The translations under genes and the position numbers were made by a program. A model generated the notes under the pieces. It was given only the letters and a program-made list of their open reading frames with translations. It had not been told where the DNA came from and ran no database searches. Shown piece by piece: positions 19,759 through 28,260 of a stretch of DNA of 64,000 nt. This stretch comes from Planctomycetota bacterium (GTDB lineage: Bacteria; Planctomycetota; UBA1135; GCA-002686595): positions 1 through 64,000 of the forward strand of contig JAEUHZ010000010.1 in NCBI GenBank assembly GCA_016795205.1, in the 5' to 3' direction. The first letter of the stretch is position 1. The number at the start of each line of letters is the position of its first letter.

Positions 19759-20768
19759 TTCAGGAACAGCTCCTGGAACTCGGCCGTGCGCTGCTGCACC
19801 GAGCGCCCGACCGCGAGCCAATCGATCTGCATGGAGCGGAAGCCGTCGGGTCCCACGACGTGCGGCGGCCGGGGCACCGAGGCGCGCACCGGGATCTGGG
19901 CCGAGCGCGAGCGCGCCAACTCGGCCTCGATCTCGGGCCGCAGCACCCAGTCCACGAAGCGTCGTGCCGCCTCCGGGCGCGGTGCGCCGGCCAGGATGCA
20001 GACCGTGTTCGGGATCAGCACCGTGCCGGGGCCGTCCTTGTCCGGATAGACCGCGACCACCGGGAAGCCCGCCTCGCGCGCCACGTTGAAGTCGTCCGTG
20101 TCGGTCCAGCCGAAGGCCGCCTGCCCGTCGCGCACGAGGCGCATCACGTGCGCGTTGCCGGTGGCGAGGTTCAAGGCACCGCTCCGCGCGAGCCGCGCGG
20201 CCGTCTCGGCATAGCGCCGGCCCTCGGCCTCGCCCAGCACCTGGTAGAGGGCCGCGAAGTGGGCGTTCGTGGTGCCTGCCAGCGGCCGGGCCAGCGCGAC
20301 GCGGCCCGTCCAGCGGGGGTCGAACAGATCCCACATCGTGCGGATCTCGGCCGGGTCCGCCAGGCCGGTGTTCACGATGAACACGCGAGCGCGCGCCGCG
20401 AAGCCCGTCCAGCGGCGCTCGGGATCGCGGAACTCCTCCGGGATGTCGCGCGCGCTCGGGGAGTCGTAGGGCTGGAGCAGCCCATCGGCCGCCAGGGCCA
20501 CGACCTGCGTGTTCTCGTTGCTCCAGAAGACGTCGCAGCGCGGGCGCGAGGCGGCCTCCTCGCGGATGCGCATGGCGAGACCCACGTTCTTGTTGGCCTC
20601 GATGTCGTACTCGGCGCGGACTGAGAGCCCGGTCTCGCGCGCGAAGCGCCGGATCAGCTCCTCGCTGAACTCCTGGTCCAGCGAGCAGTAGACGACCAGG
20701 TCGGGATCCTGGGCGCAGGAGGCGAAGAGCAGCAGCGCGCCGAGCGCGCTCGTGAGTGGAAGTCGCAT
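19755..20768 (-). CDS. Extracellular solute-binding lipoprotein, ferric-iron-binding-like
   Basis: A 337-residue protein with a lipoprotein signal (LLLFASC) and the fold signature of the iron(III)/spermidine binding-protein cluster: LVVYCSLDQEFSEELIRRF, CDVFWSNENTQVV, GRVALARPLAGTT and the C-terminal ARRFVDWVLRPE. The layout with FbpB- and FbpC-like partners suggests ferric iron import. However, the adjacent Tyr-Tyr pair that ligands iron in FbpA is not visible; only single Tyr residues such as AVYPDKDG occur at that place. Another anionic or organic substrate is therefore possible. It is the first gene of the five-cistron minus-strand operon. Confidence 0.82.
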   Translation of the reverse strand: MRLPLTSALGALLLFASCAQDPDLVVYCSLDQEFSEELIRRFARETGLSVRAEYDIEANKNVGLAMRIREEAASRPRCDVFWSNENTQVVALAADGLLQPYDSPSARDIPEEFRDPERRWTGFAARARVFIVNTGLADPAEIRTMWDLFDPRWTGRVALARPLAGTTNAHFAALYQVLGEAEGRRYAETAARLARSGALNLATGNAHVMRLVRDGQAAFGWTDTDDFNVAREAGFPVVAVYPDKDGPGTVLIPNTVCILAGAPRPEAARRFVDWVLRPEIEAELARSRSAQIPVRASVPRPPHVVGPDGFRSMQIDWLAVGRSVQQRTAEFQELFLK

Positions 20769-21102
20769 GCGTGGGAGCGCGCGGGGCGAAGCACGGCCGT
20801 GGAGGGCGCGCCGAGCCGTGCGCGCGGTCACGCGCAGGGGACGGGCCTCCGGCATGGGTCGTTCCGGCACCGTAACGTAGCAGAGGGGAGAGAGGGAATC
20901 GCCGGCGCACGCACGCGCGCCGCAGGCCGCGAGTGCGGCGCGGGACCCGCCACGGATCGCGGTCCGAGCGCGCAAGCAAGCGGCGGTCCGGGCGCGGGAG
21001 GGGGCTTCGGGCCGGGTTCGCCCGCGGATCGCGGCCGGCACGCTTGCGCGCTCGGTCGCCACGCCTCAATCTGCGGATTCCACCCCCTGGAAGGAGCCGC
21101 CG
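20769..21102. other. Divergent intergenic region, 334 bp
   Basis: This is the only stretch over 300 bp without a gene. It separates the importer operon (minus) from the aminotransferase gene (plus) and must hold both promoters. A purine-rich tract lies near 20880-20900 and an AAGGAG Shine-Dalgarno 7 bp before the TTG at 21103. I saw no convincing -35/-10 pair, no Fur-like dyad and no small gene. Confidence 0.5.
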
Positions 21103-22299
21103 TTGGAAGCCCGCCTGCAACTCGCCTCGGCCGTCTCGCGCCTGGGCACCGAGACCGCGTTCGAGGTCGTGAACCGCGTCGCCGCGCTCGAGGCGCGCGG
21201 CGAGCAGGTGCTCAAGCTGCACATCGGCGCGCCGGACTTCCGCACGCCCGAGCACATCGTGGAGGCCGGGCGCAAGGCGCTCGCGGACGGCTTCCACGGC
21301 TACACGCCGGCCAAGGGCCTGCCGGCCGTGCGTGAGGTCGTCGCCGACTACTGCGCGCGGTTCCACGGCGGTCGGGTCCACCCCGAGCAGGTGATCATCG
21401 TGCCGGGTGGCAAGCCCACGATCTTCTACGCCGTGCTCCTCTTCGGGGAGCCGGGTGCGGAGATCGTCTACCCGAACCCCGGATTCCCGATCTACGAGTC
21501 GGCGATCCGCTGGACAGGTGCGACGCCCGTGCCGCTCGAGCTGCGCGAGGAGCGCGGGTTCGCGTTCCGTGCCGACGAGCTGCTCGCCAAGATCACGCCG
21601 CGCACGCGCCTCGTGATCTTGAACTCGCCGGCGAATCCGACGGGTGGCGTGACGCCCAAGGCCGAGATGGACCGCTTCGTCAAGGGTCTCGAGCGACACC
21701 CGCACGTCGCCGTGCTCTCCGACGAGATCTACTCGCGGCTGCTCTACGACGGCGAGCAGCACGTGAGCATCCTCTCGTACCCCGAGATCGCCGACCGCGC
21801 GATCCTGCTCGACGGCTGGAGCAAGACCTATGCGATGACCGGCTGGCGCATGGGCTTCGGCGTCTGGCCGACGTCCCTCGTCGAGCATGCCGAGCGGCTG
21901 CAGATCAACTGCAACTCGTGCACGAATGCGGCGGCGCAGATGGCCGGCATGGAGGCCTTGCGCGGCCCCCAGGAGTGCGTGGATCGCATGCGCGCGGCGT
22001 TCGACGCCCGACGCAAGGTCATCGTGCAGGAGCTGAACTCGATCCCCGGCTTCCGCTGCGGGCTGCCGAAGGGCGCCTTCTACGCCTTCGCGAACACCGC
22101 CGGCACCGGAGTGCCCTCGCGCGAGCTCGAGCGCCGCCTGCTCCAGGAGGCGCGCGTGTCGTGTCTCTCGGGCACGAGCTTCGGCGCGCTGGGAGAGGGC
22201 TTCCTGCGCTTCAGCTACGCGAGCAGCGAGGACACGATCCGCGAGGCCTGCCGCCGCGTGCGCGAGTTGCTGTCGAAGCCGGCCGCGGCCTCGCGCTGA
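21103..22299 (+). CDS. Class I/II pyridoxal-phosphate aminotransferase
   Basis: A 398-residue fold-type I PLP enzyme. Visible elements are KLHIGAPDFRTPEH near the N-terminus, VPGGKPTIFYAVL in the PLP phosphate region, ILNSPANPTGGV (the Asn that contacts the cofactor), LSDEIYSRLLYDG, and the PLP-binding Lys in DGWSKTYAMTGWRMG. The C-terminal Arg in EGFLRFSYA binds the substrate carboxylate. This is the aspartate/aromatic aminotransferase family; the amino-acid preference cannot be fixed. The TTG start is supported by AAGGAG 7 bp upstream. It is convergent with the small gene at 22324. Confidence 0.9.
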   Translation: MEARLQLASAVSRLGTETAFEVVNRVAALEARGEQVLKLHIGAPDFRTPEHIVEAGRKALADGFHGYTPAKGLPAVREVVADYCARFHGGRVHPEQVIIVPGGKPTIFYAVLLFGEPGAEIVYPNPGFPIYESAIRWTGATPVPLELREERGFAFRADELLAKITPRTRLVILNSPANPTGGVTPKAEMDRFVKGLERHPHVAVLSDEIYSRLLYDGEQHVSILSYPEIADRAILLDGWSKTYAMTGWRMGFGVWPTSLVEHAERLQINCNSCTNAAAQMAGMEALRGPQECVDRMRAAFDARRKVIVQELNSIPGFRCGLPKGAFYAFANTAGTGVPSRELERRLLQEARVSCLSGTSFGALGEGFLRFSYASSEDTIREACRRVRELLSKPAAASR

Positions 22300-22305
22300 G
22301 GCCAC

Positions 22306-22322
22306 GCGGCCGGGCCGGCCGC
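22306..22322. terminator. Hairpin between convergent genes
   Basis: GCGGCCG at 22306-22312 pairs perfectly with CGGCCGC at 22316-22322 around a GGC loop. It lies in the 24-bp gap between the aminotransferase stop and the stop of the minus-strand gene at 22324. A bidirectional terminator is likely; no T-tract is present. Confidence 0.45.
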
Positions 22323-22323
22323 T

Positions 22324-22788
22324 TCAGTGCTCCTGCGAGGCCCGCCGCTGGTAGAGCCGGCGCCACGCGTCGTGGTCGCCGAATTGAGCGCCCGCGATCG
22401 ATTTCCCCGTGCGGATCTCCTCGAGCGTCCACAGGTGGGGTGAGAGGTCGTCACGCGCCACGCCGCGGAAGCGGGCCAGGATGTGCTCGACGACCTTGTG
22501 GATCTCCCTGCGGTCGAGCTGTCGGCCGGCCTCGTCCGGGTTCAGGCGCCCGCCCGTGTCGAGGTAGATCGTGACCTCGGGCGGGGCTCCCAGCGTCCCG
22601 ACGAACTCGTCGTCCGAGTTGGGCGGTTGCGGCGGCTGGGCGCCCGGCTGGAAGCGCAGGGTCAGCCGCGCGTGCTGCCGGTCCGGGTGATACCAGTGAT
22701 CGCCCATCCCCTTTTGGGCGATCTTCGAGAGTTGCGCGGCGACCTCCTCCCTGCAGGCACCGACGATGTGCACGCTCACGGAACGCAT
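22324..22788 (-). CDS. Conserved-looking hypothetical protein
   Basis: A 154-residue soluble protein with no signal peptide or membrane segment. The sequence alternates strands and helices: it starts RSVSVHIVGACREEVAAQLS, has a Pro-rich loop (PGAQPPQPPNSDDEF), then VTIYLDTGGRLNPDE and an amphipathic helix EIHKVVEHILARF. I recognise no family. The ATG at 22788 is supported by GGAGG 7 bp upstream, so it is very probably a real gene. It is transcribed divergently from tlyA and convergently to the aminotransferase gene. Confidence 0.65.
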   Translation of the reverse strand: MRSVSVHIVGACREEVAAQLSKIAQKGMGDHWYHPDRQHARLTLRFQPGAQPPQPPNSDDEFVGTLGAPPEVTIYLDTGGRLNPDEAGRQLDRREIHKVVEHILARFRGVARDDLSPHLWTLEEIRTGKSIAGAQFGDHDAWRRLYQRRASQEH

Positions 22789-22875
22789 GGGTGTCCCTCC
22801 CACAACGGAACGAGCGTCGGGCGCCGACCCGGGGGGTCTCTCTCCCGCCCGACGGTGAAATCGTACGCTCGGGAC

Positions 22876-23688
22876 GTGTCGGCACGCCACGAAGATCGCC
22901 TGGATCGGGCGCTCGCGGCCCGCGGGCTCGCGCCCTCGCGCAGCGCGGCCCAGGCCTGGATCCGGGATGGCCAGGTCCTGGTCGAGGGGCTGGTCGAGAC
23001 GCGACCCGCGCGCGGCGTGTCGCCCGGAGCGCGCATCGAGGTCTTGGCTGGCGCGCCGCGCTTCGTGAGCCGCGGCGGGACGAAGCTCCAGGCTGCGCTC
23101 GACGCCTTCGGTGTCGACCCGCACGGGCGCGTGGCCGCCGACGTCGGTGCGTCCACGGGTGGCTTCACGCACTGCCTCCTCGAGCGCGGCGCCCTGCGCG
23201 TCCACGCCATCGACGTGGGCCGCGACCAGCTCCACGAGCGCTTGCGCCACGATCCGCGGGTGGTCGTCCGCGAGGGCGTCGACGCGCGCTCGCTGGCCGG
23301 GCTGGGCGAGCCGGTGACGTTGGTCGCCATCGACGTGGCCTTCGTCTCCGCGCGCCTGCTGCTGCCCGCCGTCCGCGCCTGGCTCGCGCCCGGCGCGGAC
23401 CTGCTGCTGCTCGTGAAGCCGCAGTTCGAAGCCGGACCCGGCCGCGCCGGCCGCGACGGCGTCGTGCGCGACCCGCGGGTCCACGCCGAGGTCCTGCGCG
23501 CGGCGCTCGACACCTTGACGGGCCTGGGGCTGAGCCCGCTGGGTGTGGTGCCTTCGCCGATCCGGGGCGGGAGCGGAAATGTCGAGTTCCTGGCGCACGC
23601 GCGCGCGGGTGCGGCGTCGGCGCCGGCCTGGGCTTGGGAATCCGCCATCGCGGACTGCGTGCGCTGCGCTCGGGCGGCGCGCACCTGA
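22876..23688 (+). CDS. tlyA: TlyA-family rRNA (cytidine-2'-O)-methyltransferase
   Basis: A 270-residue protein with an N-terminal S4 RNA-binding domain (residues 6-60; RLDRALAARGLAPSRSAAQ) and a Rossmann-like FtsJ-type methyltransferase domain. SAM-binding motif I is ADVGASTGGFTHCLL, the catalytic region includes VAIDVAFVSARLL, and LLLVKPQFEAGPG provides the conserved Lys. TlyA enzymes 2'-O-methylate C1409 of 16S and C1920 of 23S rRNA in mycobacteria, affecting capreomycin sensitivity. GTG start at 22876, preceded 6 bp upstream by TACGCT (22864-22869), so the transcript may be nearly leaderless. Confidence 0.9.
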   Translation: MSARHEDRLDRALAARGLAPSRSAAQAWIRDGQVLVEGLVETRPARGVSPGARIEVLAGAPRFVSRGGTKLQAALDAFGVDPHGRVAADVGASTGGFTHCLLERGALRVHAIDVGRDQLHERLRHDPRVVVREGVDARSLAGLGEPVTLVAIDVAFVSARLLLPAVRAWLAPGADLLLLVKPQFEAGPGRAGRDGVVRDPRVHAEVLRAALDTLTGLGLSPLGVVPSPIRGGSGNVEFLAHARAGAASAPAWAWESAIADCVRCARAART

Positions 23689-23712
23689 GGCGCGCGCCCG
23701 CCGCCGTGCGCG

Positions 23713-23720
23713 GCTATCCT
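23713..23720 (+). promoter_or_regulatory. GCTATCCT promoter-like octamer before the phosphohexomutase gene
   Basis: The second copy of the GCTATCCT octamer, 42 bp before the ATG at 23763, in the 74-bp gap after tlyA. This is a normal distance for a -10 element with a short leader. Confidence 0.45.
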
Positions 23721-23762
23721 GCACGCTCCTCGCACCCAAGCCACGAACGCCGACACGAACAC

Positions 23763-25118
23763 ATGGGGATCTTCAAGGCCTACGACATCCGCGGAGTCGT
23801 CCCGACCGAGCTCGACGCGGCCCTCGCGCGTCGCATCGGCGACGCCTTCGCGCGCTTCCTCGCGGCGCGGCGGCTGGTCGTGGGCCGGGACATGCGCACG
23901 CACTCGCCCCAGATCGCCGCGGCGGTCATCGAGGGCATGCGCGACGCGGGCGCAGACGTGGTCGACATCGGCCTCGCCAGCACGCCGATGGCTTACTTCG
24001 CGATCGGCTCGATCGACTGCGACGGCGGCCTCAACGTGACCGCCAGCCACAACGCCGGCCAGTACAACGGCATGAAGCTGTGCGGTCGCGGGGCCACGCC
24101 GATCTCGGCCGCCAACGGGATCCGCGACGTCGAGCGCGCGGCGCTGGCCCCGGCCGCCCCGCCGCCGGCGGCGCGGCGCGGCGCGCTCGAGCAGCGCGAC
24201 CTGCTGGCGGCCTACGCCGACCACGTGGCGCGCTTCGCGCGCCTGGAGCGCGAGGTCACGATCGCGGTGGATTGCGCCAATGGGATGGAGGGCCACACGC
24301 TGGGTCCCATCCTGGAGCGCGTGCCGCGTGCGCGGGCCACGGCGATCTTCACCGAGCTCGACGGCACGTTCCCGAACCACGAGGCCAACCCGCTCAAGGA
24401 GGAGAACCTCGATCCCGTGCGCGCGCTCGTGGGCCGGACCGGCGCCGAGCTCGGCGTGTCCTTCGACGGCGATGCCGACCGCTGCTGCTTCGTCGACGAG
24501 ACGGGGCGCACGGTCGGCAACGACCTGGTGACCGCGTTGCTCGCGCGCGAGCTCCTGAAGCGTCACCCCGGCGCGCCGATCGTGTACGACCTGCGCTCGT
24601 CCTGGGTGGTCAAGGAAGAGATCCGGCGCGCGGGCGGCGTGCCCGTGCGCGACCGCGTGGGGCATTCGTTCATCAAGGCCACGATGCGCGCCAAGGGCTC
24701 GCCGTTCGGCGGCGAGCTCTCGGGGCACTTCTACTTCGGCGAGAACTTCACCTGCGACTCGGGCGTGCTCGCCATGGTGTCGGCGCTGAACCTGCTCTCG
24801 CGCTCGCAGACGCCGTTCAGCGCGCTCGTGCAAGACCTGCGCCGCTACCACGCCACGGGCGAGGTCAACTTCCACGTCGAGGACAAGGCGCGGGCGATCG
24901 CCGAGCTGCGGCGGCGCTATGCCGACGGCCGGCAGGACGAACTCGACGGGATCACCGTCGAGTATGGCGACCTCGGCCAACCGTCTTGGTGGTGGTTCAA
25001 CGTGCGAGCGAGCAACACGGAGCCGCTCCTGCGCCTGAACCTGGAAGCCAGCTCGCCCGCGGAGCGCGACCGCCGCCGGGACGAGCTCGTGGCGCTGCTC
25101 GGGGAGCCCGAGGCATGA
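23763..25118 (+). CDS. Phosphomannomutase/phosphoglucomutase
   Basis: A 451-residue alpha-D-phosphohexomutase. All four domain signatures are visible: the phosphoserine loop in NVTASHNAGQYNGMKL, the Mg-binding loop SFDGDADRCCF, the sugar-binding loop GELSGHFYFGE and the phosphate-binding loop RASNTEPLLRLNLE. Length and motifs match bifunctional ManB/AlgC-type enzymes that interconvert hexose 6- and 1-phosphates. Its glucose 1-phosphate or mannose 1-phosphate would feed the sugar-nucleotide pathways encoded at 51-60 kb. The stop overlaps the ATG of the small lipoprotein gene. Confidence 0.93.
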   Translation: MGIFKAYDIRGVVPTELDAALARRIGDAFARFLAARRLVVGRDMRTHSPQIAAAVIEGMRDAGADVVDIGLASTPMAYFAIGSIDCDGGLNVTASHNAGQYNGMKLCGRGATPISAANGIRDVERAALAPAAPPPAARRGALEQRDLLAAYADHVARFARLEREVTIAVDCANGMEGHTLGPILERVPRARATAIFTELDGTFPNHEANPLKEENLDPVRALVGRTGAELGVSFDGDADRCCFVDETGRTVGNDLVTALLARELLKRHPGAPIVYDLRSSWVVKEEIRRAGGVPVRDRVGHSFIKATMRAKGSPFGGELSGHFYFGENFTCDSGVLAMVSALNLLSRSQTPFSALVQDLRRYHATGEVNFHVEDKARAIAELRRRYADGRQDELDGITVEYGDLGQPSWWWFNVRASNTEPLLRLNLEASSPAERDRRRDELVALLGEPEA

Positions 25119-25438
25119 GCCGCGCCCTTTCCGCGCTGCTGCTGGTCGCGCTGGCCGTGGCCTGCGGCGGCGCGCCGCCGGCCGACGCGCGCCGCGCCGT
25201 GCTCGCGGGCGTGGTGCTCGACCGCGCCACCGGAGTCCCCGTCAAGGGTGCGCGCGTGCTGCTCCCCGACGGGCGCGAAACCCGGACCGACACCGCCGGC
25301 CGCTTCCTCCTGCGCGACCTCGAGCCCGGCCTGGAGGGCGAACTCCTCGTGCGCACGGAGGACGGCCGCGAGGGTCGCAACGCGCTGCGGCGCTTGCCGC
25401 CGCGGCGGCTCGAGGTCGTGGTCTACGCCGGGCCCTGA
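25115..25438 (+). CDS. Small lipoprotein with carboxypeptidase-regulatory-like domain
   Basis: A 107-residue protein with a lipoprotein signal (ALSALLLVALAVACGG) followed by a single beta-sandwich domain: VLAGVVLDRATGVPVKGARV and ETRTDTAGRFLLRDL are the typical strand pattern of the carboxypeptidase-regulatory (CarboxypepD_reg) fold. The start forms an ATGA overlap with the phosphohexomutase stop. The function is unknown; such domains usually mediate binding at the cell surface. Confidence 0.75.
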   Translation: MSRALSALLLVALAVACGGAPPADARRAVLAGVVLDRATGVPVKGARVLLPDGRETRTDTAGRFLLRDLEPGLEGELLVRTEDGREGRNALRRLPPRRLEVVVYAGP

Positions 25439-25537
25439 GCGTGCCCTGCGGGCCGCGCTGGGGGCCCCGCTTCCCTGTGGCCGGGCAGGGGGGCCGCGTG
25501 GCAGCATGCGCCCTCGCCTCCCGGCCGCGACCTGCCG

Positions 25538-27430
25538 ATGAGGAGGCTCCTCCCAGCCATGGTTCCGCCCCTCCACCGGCTCGCCCCGCTGCTCGTCGTC
25601 GCGGCGGTCTTGGGCGCCCCGACCGCGGGCGCCCAAGGCCCCGCTGCACGGCCCGAGGAACGGTTCGGTCCGCTCAGCGTGCCGCCGCCGCCGGCCGAAT
25701 GGCGCGGCTTGGTCGAGCGCGACCGGACCGTCCAGTTCACGGGGCGCACGGCGACCCTGGCACGCGCGGCCCTGGCCACGCCCGGGCTCTCCGCCGAACG
25801 TCGCGCGGCGGCGATCGTGGCCTTGGGCTGCGCGTCGGACGAGGGCGAGCGGGCGTTCCTGGAGTCCGCCGCTCGCACGTCGACCGGCGTGGAGCGCGCG
25901 GCCGCGATCCTGGCGCTCGGGGAGATGAACGCCGGAGCGACCGCGCTGCTGCTCGACATCGCTGCCGCGGAGCAGGGCCTGGTGCGCGAGTCCGCGCTGC
26001 TGGCGCTCTTGCGCGACGGACGGAACGCCGGCCGCCGGCGGGTCGAGGAGATCGCGGCCGATCCGGCGCACCCCGCGGCCAGCGCGGCGCGCGAGCTCCT
26101 GGTCCACGTCTTCGATCCCGGCGCGTCGAGCCCGACGCCGGCCGGGACCCTGCTCGTCCGGTTGCGCTTCGAGGCCGCGCGCGAGTACGGGCTCGTGGCC
26201 GGCCAGGCTTGGCGCGTGCTCGCCATCCGCGAGCTGGCCTCGGACCCCGAGCGGCTCGCGGAGATCGTCGTGGGCGCCCAGTCGGAGGTGCGACGGGTGG
26301 GGGTCGCGGACCACCTGCTCCAGGTCCTCTTCGCGGGGCGCGGTGCCGCGCGCCTGCGCGCGGCCGTGGCCGTCATGCCGCGCGAGCTCTCGGAGCTCGT
26401 GGCGAACGAGCTGTGGATGCCGGCCGATCCGGACGAGTGGCGCGTGCTGCTCGAGGAGGTCCGCGATCGCCGCGTCGAGCGACTCGTGCCGGAGCTCGTG
26501 CGCGCCGCGCTCGACGTCCCCGGGCTGCGCTGGCGCGCCGTCGAGCTCCTGGGACAAGCCGGCGAGGATGCGGACGCGGCGCTGCGCGGCGCGGACCCCT
26601 CGGCGCTGGACGTCGCCGCGCGGGCCGAGTTCGCGCAGGCCCTGGGCGGCGTGCGCGACGCCGCCTGGCTCGCCAGGCACGGCGCGCTGGCCGAGGACCC
26701 CGAGCCCCTGGTGCGCGCCGCCTACCGCGTCGCCGGGCTGCGTCACGACCAGCGCAAGGCCGAGGCCGAGGTCGAGGAGCGCGTGCGCGAGCGCGGGCAT
26801 CCCGAGCACCGCGCCACGGTCGAGGCGTTGCAGCGCGCGGCCCGCGACCCGCGCGCCGCCGACCTGCTCGAGGAACTGCTCGCGCGGACGCAGGGGCGCG
26901 AGCGCGTGGCGATCGCTACGGCGCTGACGCGCGCGGGCCGGCTCGTCGGCCGGCCGGTCGTGCGCGAGGCCCTCTCGGCGGACCCCGCCCCGCGCGGAGC
27001 GCTGGCGGTCGAGCTCGTGCGCGCCCTGGCGGCTGGCGGCATCGCCGAGGACCTGGAGCTCTACCGCGCGCTCTTCCCGCGGCCCGACGACCGCGAGCTC
27101 GACGTCGAGCTGGCGCGCACGCTGGCCTCCGCCGGAGACCGGGCCGTCGAGTCGCTCCTGCGCACGGCCCTGTGGGAGTCCGACTTCGAGGTCAGCCTGC
27201 TCGCGGCGGGCCTGCTCTACGACACGGGTGGCGGCTTCCCGCTCCTGCGCGAGCTCGCCAACCCGCCGGTGGGCGCGGCCTCCACCGACCTGCGTCGCGT
27301 GGGCTTCGCCGCCGGGCTGTGGGGGGGGCTGTCGGAGTACCAGCGCGTCCTGCGCGAGCTGCGCGGGACCGGCGCGCATCCCGCCGTCCAGGGCGCCTGG
27401 TTGGGCGCGCTGGCGTCACGCACGCGTTGA
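25538..27430 (+). CDS. Secreted HEAT-repeat protein
   Basis: A 630-residue protein with a signal peptide (LAPLLVVAAVLGAPTAGAQG) and an almost entirely alpha-helical body with degenerate HEAT/Armadillo-like repeats (for example VERAAAILALGEMNAGATAL and VRAAYRVAGLRHDQRKAEAE). No catalytic motif is visible. It is probably a periplasmic scaffold. The start could be ATG 25538 or ATG 25559; both leave the signal peptide intact. Its stop is 8 bp before the next gene. Confidence 0.75.
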   Translation: MRRLLPAMVPPLHRLAPLLVVAAVLGAPTAGAQGPAARPEERFGPLSVPPPPAEWRGLVERDRTVQFTGRTATLARAALATPGLSAERRAAAIVALGCASDEGERAFLESAARTSTGVERAAAILALGEMNAGATALLLDIAAAEQGLVRESALLALLRDGRNAGRRRVEEIAADPAHPAASAARELLVHVFDPGASSPTPAGTLLVRLRFEAAREYGLVAGQAWRVLAIRELASDPERLAEIVVGAQSEVRRVGVADHLLQVLFAGRGAARLRAAVAVMPRELSELVANELWMPADPDEWRVLLEEVRDRRVERLVPELVRAALDVPGLRWRAVELLGQAGEDADAALRGADPSALDVAARAEFAQALGGVRDAAWLARHGALAEDPEPLVRAAYRVAGLRHDQRKAEAEVEERVRERGHPEHRATVEALQRAARDPRAADLLEELLARTQGRERVAIATALTRAGRLVGRPVVREALSADPAPRGALAVELVRALAAGGIAEDLELYRALFPRPDDRELDVELARTLASAGDRAVESLLRTALWESDFEVSLLAAGLLYDTGGGFPLLRELANPPVGAASTDLRRVGFAAGLWGGLSEYQRVLRELRGTGAHPAVQGAWLGALASRTR

Positions 27431-27438
27431 GGCGCCAC

Positions 27439-28260
27439 GTGGAGCCCCTGGACCCGTCCGGCGCGCCGTCGTTCCGCGCTTGTGGCCTCGTCACCCTGAC
27501 CACGGACTTCGGCCTGGTCGATCCCTACGTCGGGATCGTGCACGGCGTGATCCTGGCACGCGCATCCGGCGCGCGCATCGTCGACCTGTGCCACGCCATC
27601 CCGCCGCAGGACGTGGCGCGCGCCGCGTACTTCCTGGCGCACGCGCGCGCCTACTTCCCCTCCGGCACCGTGCACGTCGCGGTCGTCGACCCGGGGGTCG
27701 GCAGCGCGCGCCGCATCCTCGTGGCCCTGGACGGCGGGCAGGCCTTCCTGGCGCCGGACAACGGGCTGCTCGCGCCGGTGCTGTCGGCCGAGGCGCGCGT
27801 GCGCGAGCTCGATGTGCCACGCTTCGCACTGCCCGGGACGGGCCGCACGTTCCACGGCCGCGACGTGTTCGCGCCGGCGGCCGCGGCCCTGGTGAACGGC
27901 CAGGTCGATCCGCTCTCGGCCGGCCGGGGCCCACAGCTCGCGTTCCAGCGCACCGAGCTGCCGCGCGCGCGCCTGGACGGCGCGTCCGCACAGGCCCGGG
28001 TGCTGTTCGCGGACCGCTACGGCAACCTGGTGCTCGACGCGCGCGCCGCTGATCTGGGCGACGATCCGTCGCGCTGGGTCGTCGAGGTCGGCGGCCACTC
28101 GATCGGCGTGCTCGGCGCCTATGCCGAAGCCGCTCCAGGCGCGCCGCTGGCCCTGGTAGATTCCTTCGGCTCGCTGGAGATCGCGGTGCGCGACGGCAAC
28201 GCGGCGCAGTGTCTCGGGCTCGGGAGCGGCGATCGCGTGAACCTGCGGAGGATTCGATGA
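27439..28260 (+). CDS. SAM hydrolase (SAM hydroxide adenosyltransferase, DUF62)
   Basis: A 273-residue member of the family related to fluorinases and chlorinases. Conserved blocks are LVTLTTDFGLVDPYVGIVHG, HAIPPQDVARAAYFLA, VHVAVVDPGVGSARR, FLAPDNGLLAPV, TFHGRDVFAPAAA and FADRYGNLVLD. Characterised hydroxide adenosyltransferases split SAM to adenosine and methionine; halogenases carry specific replacements, and I see no sign of them. The GTG start at 27439 has GAGG 6 bp upstream; TTG at 27427 is an alternative. The stop overlaps the arginase ATG, giving tight coupling with that gene. Confidence 0.85.
   Translation: MEPLDPSGAPSFRACGLVTLTTDFGLVDPYVGIVHGVILARASGARIVDLCHAIPPQDVARAAYFLAHARAYFPSGTVHVAVVDPGVGSARRILVALDGGQAFLAPDNGLLAPVLSAEARVRELDVPRFALPGTGRTFHGRDVFAPAAAALVNGQVDPLSAGRGPQLAFQRTELPRARLDGASAQARVLFADRYGNLVLDARAADLGDDPSRWVVEVGGHSIGVLGAYAEAAPGAPLALVDSFGSLEIAVRDGNAAQCLGLGSGDRVNLRRIR

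Noticed and set aside
25441..27420. A second long plus-strand frame overlapping the HEAT-repeat gene
   Set aside because: Its translation upstream of the SAM hydrolase start is Arg/Gly-rich low complexity. Only the part from 27439 onward has family motifs.
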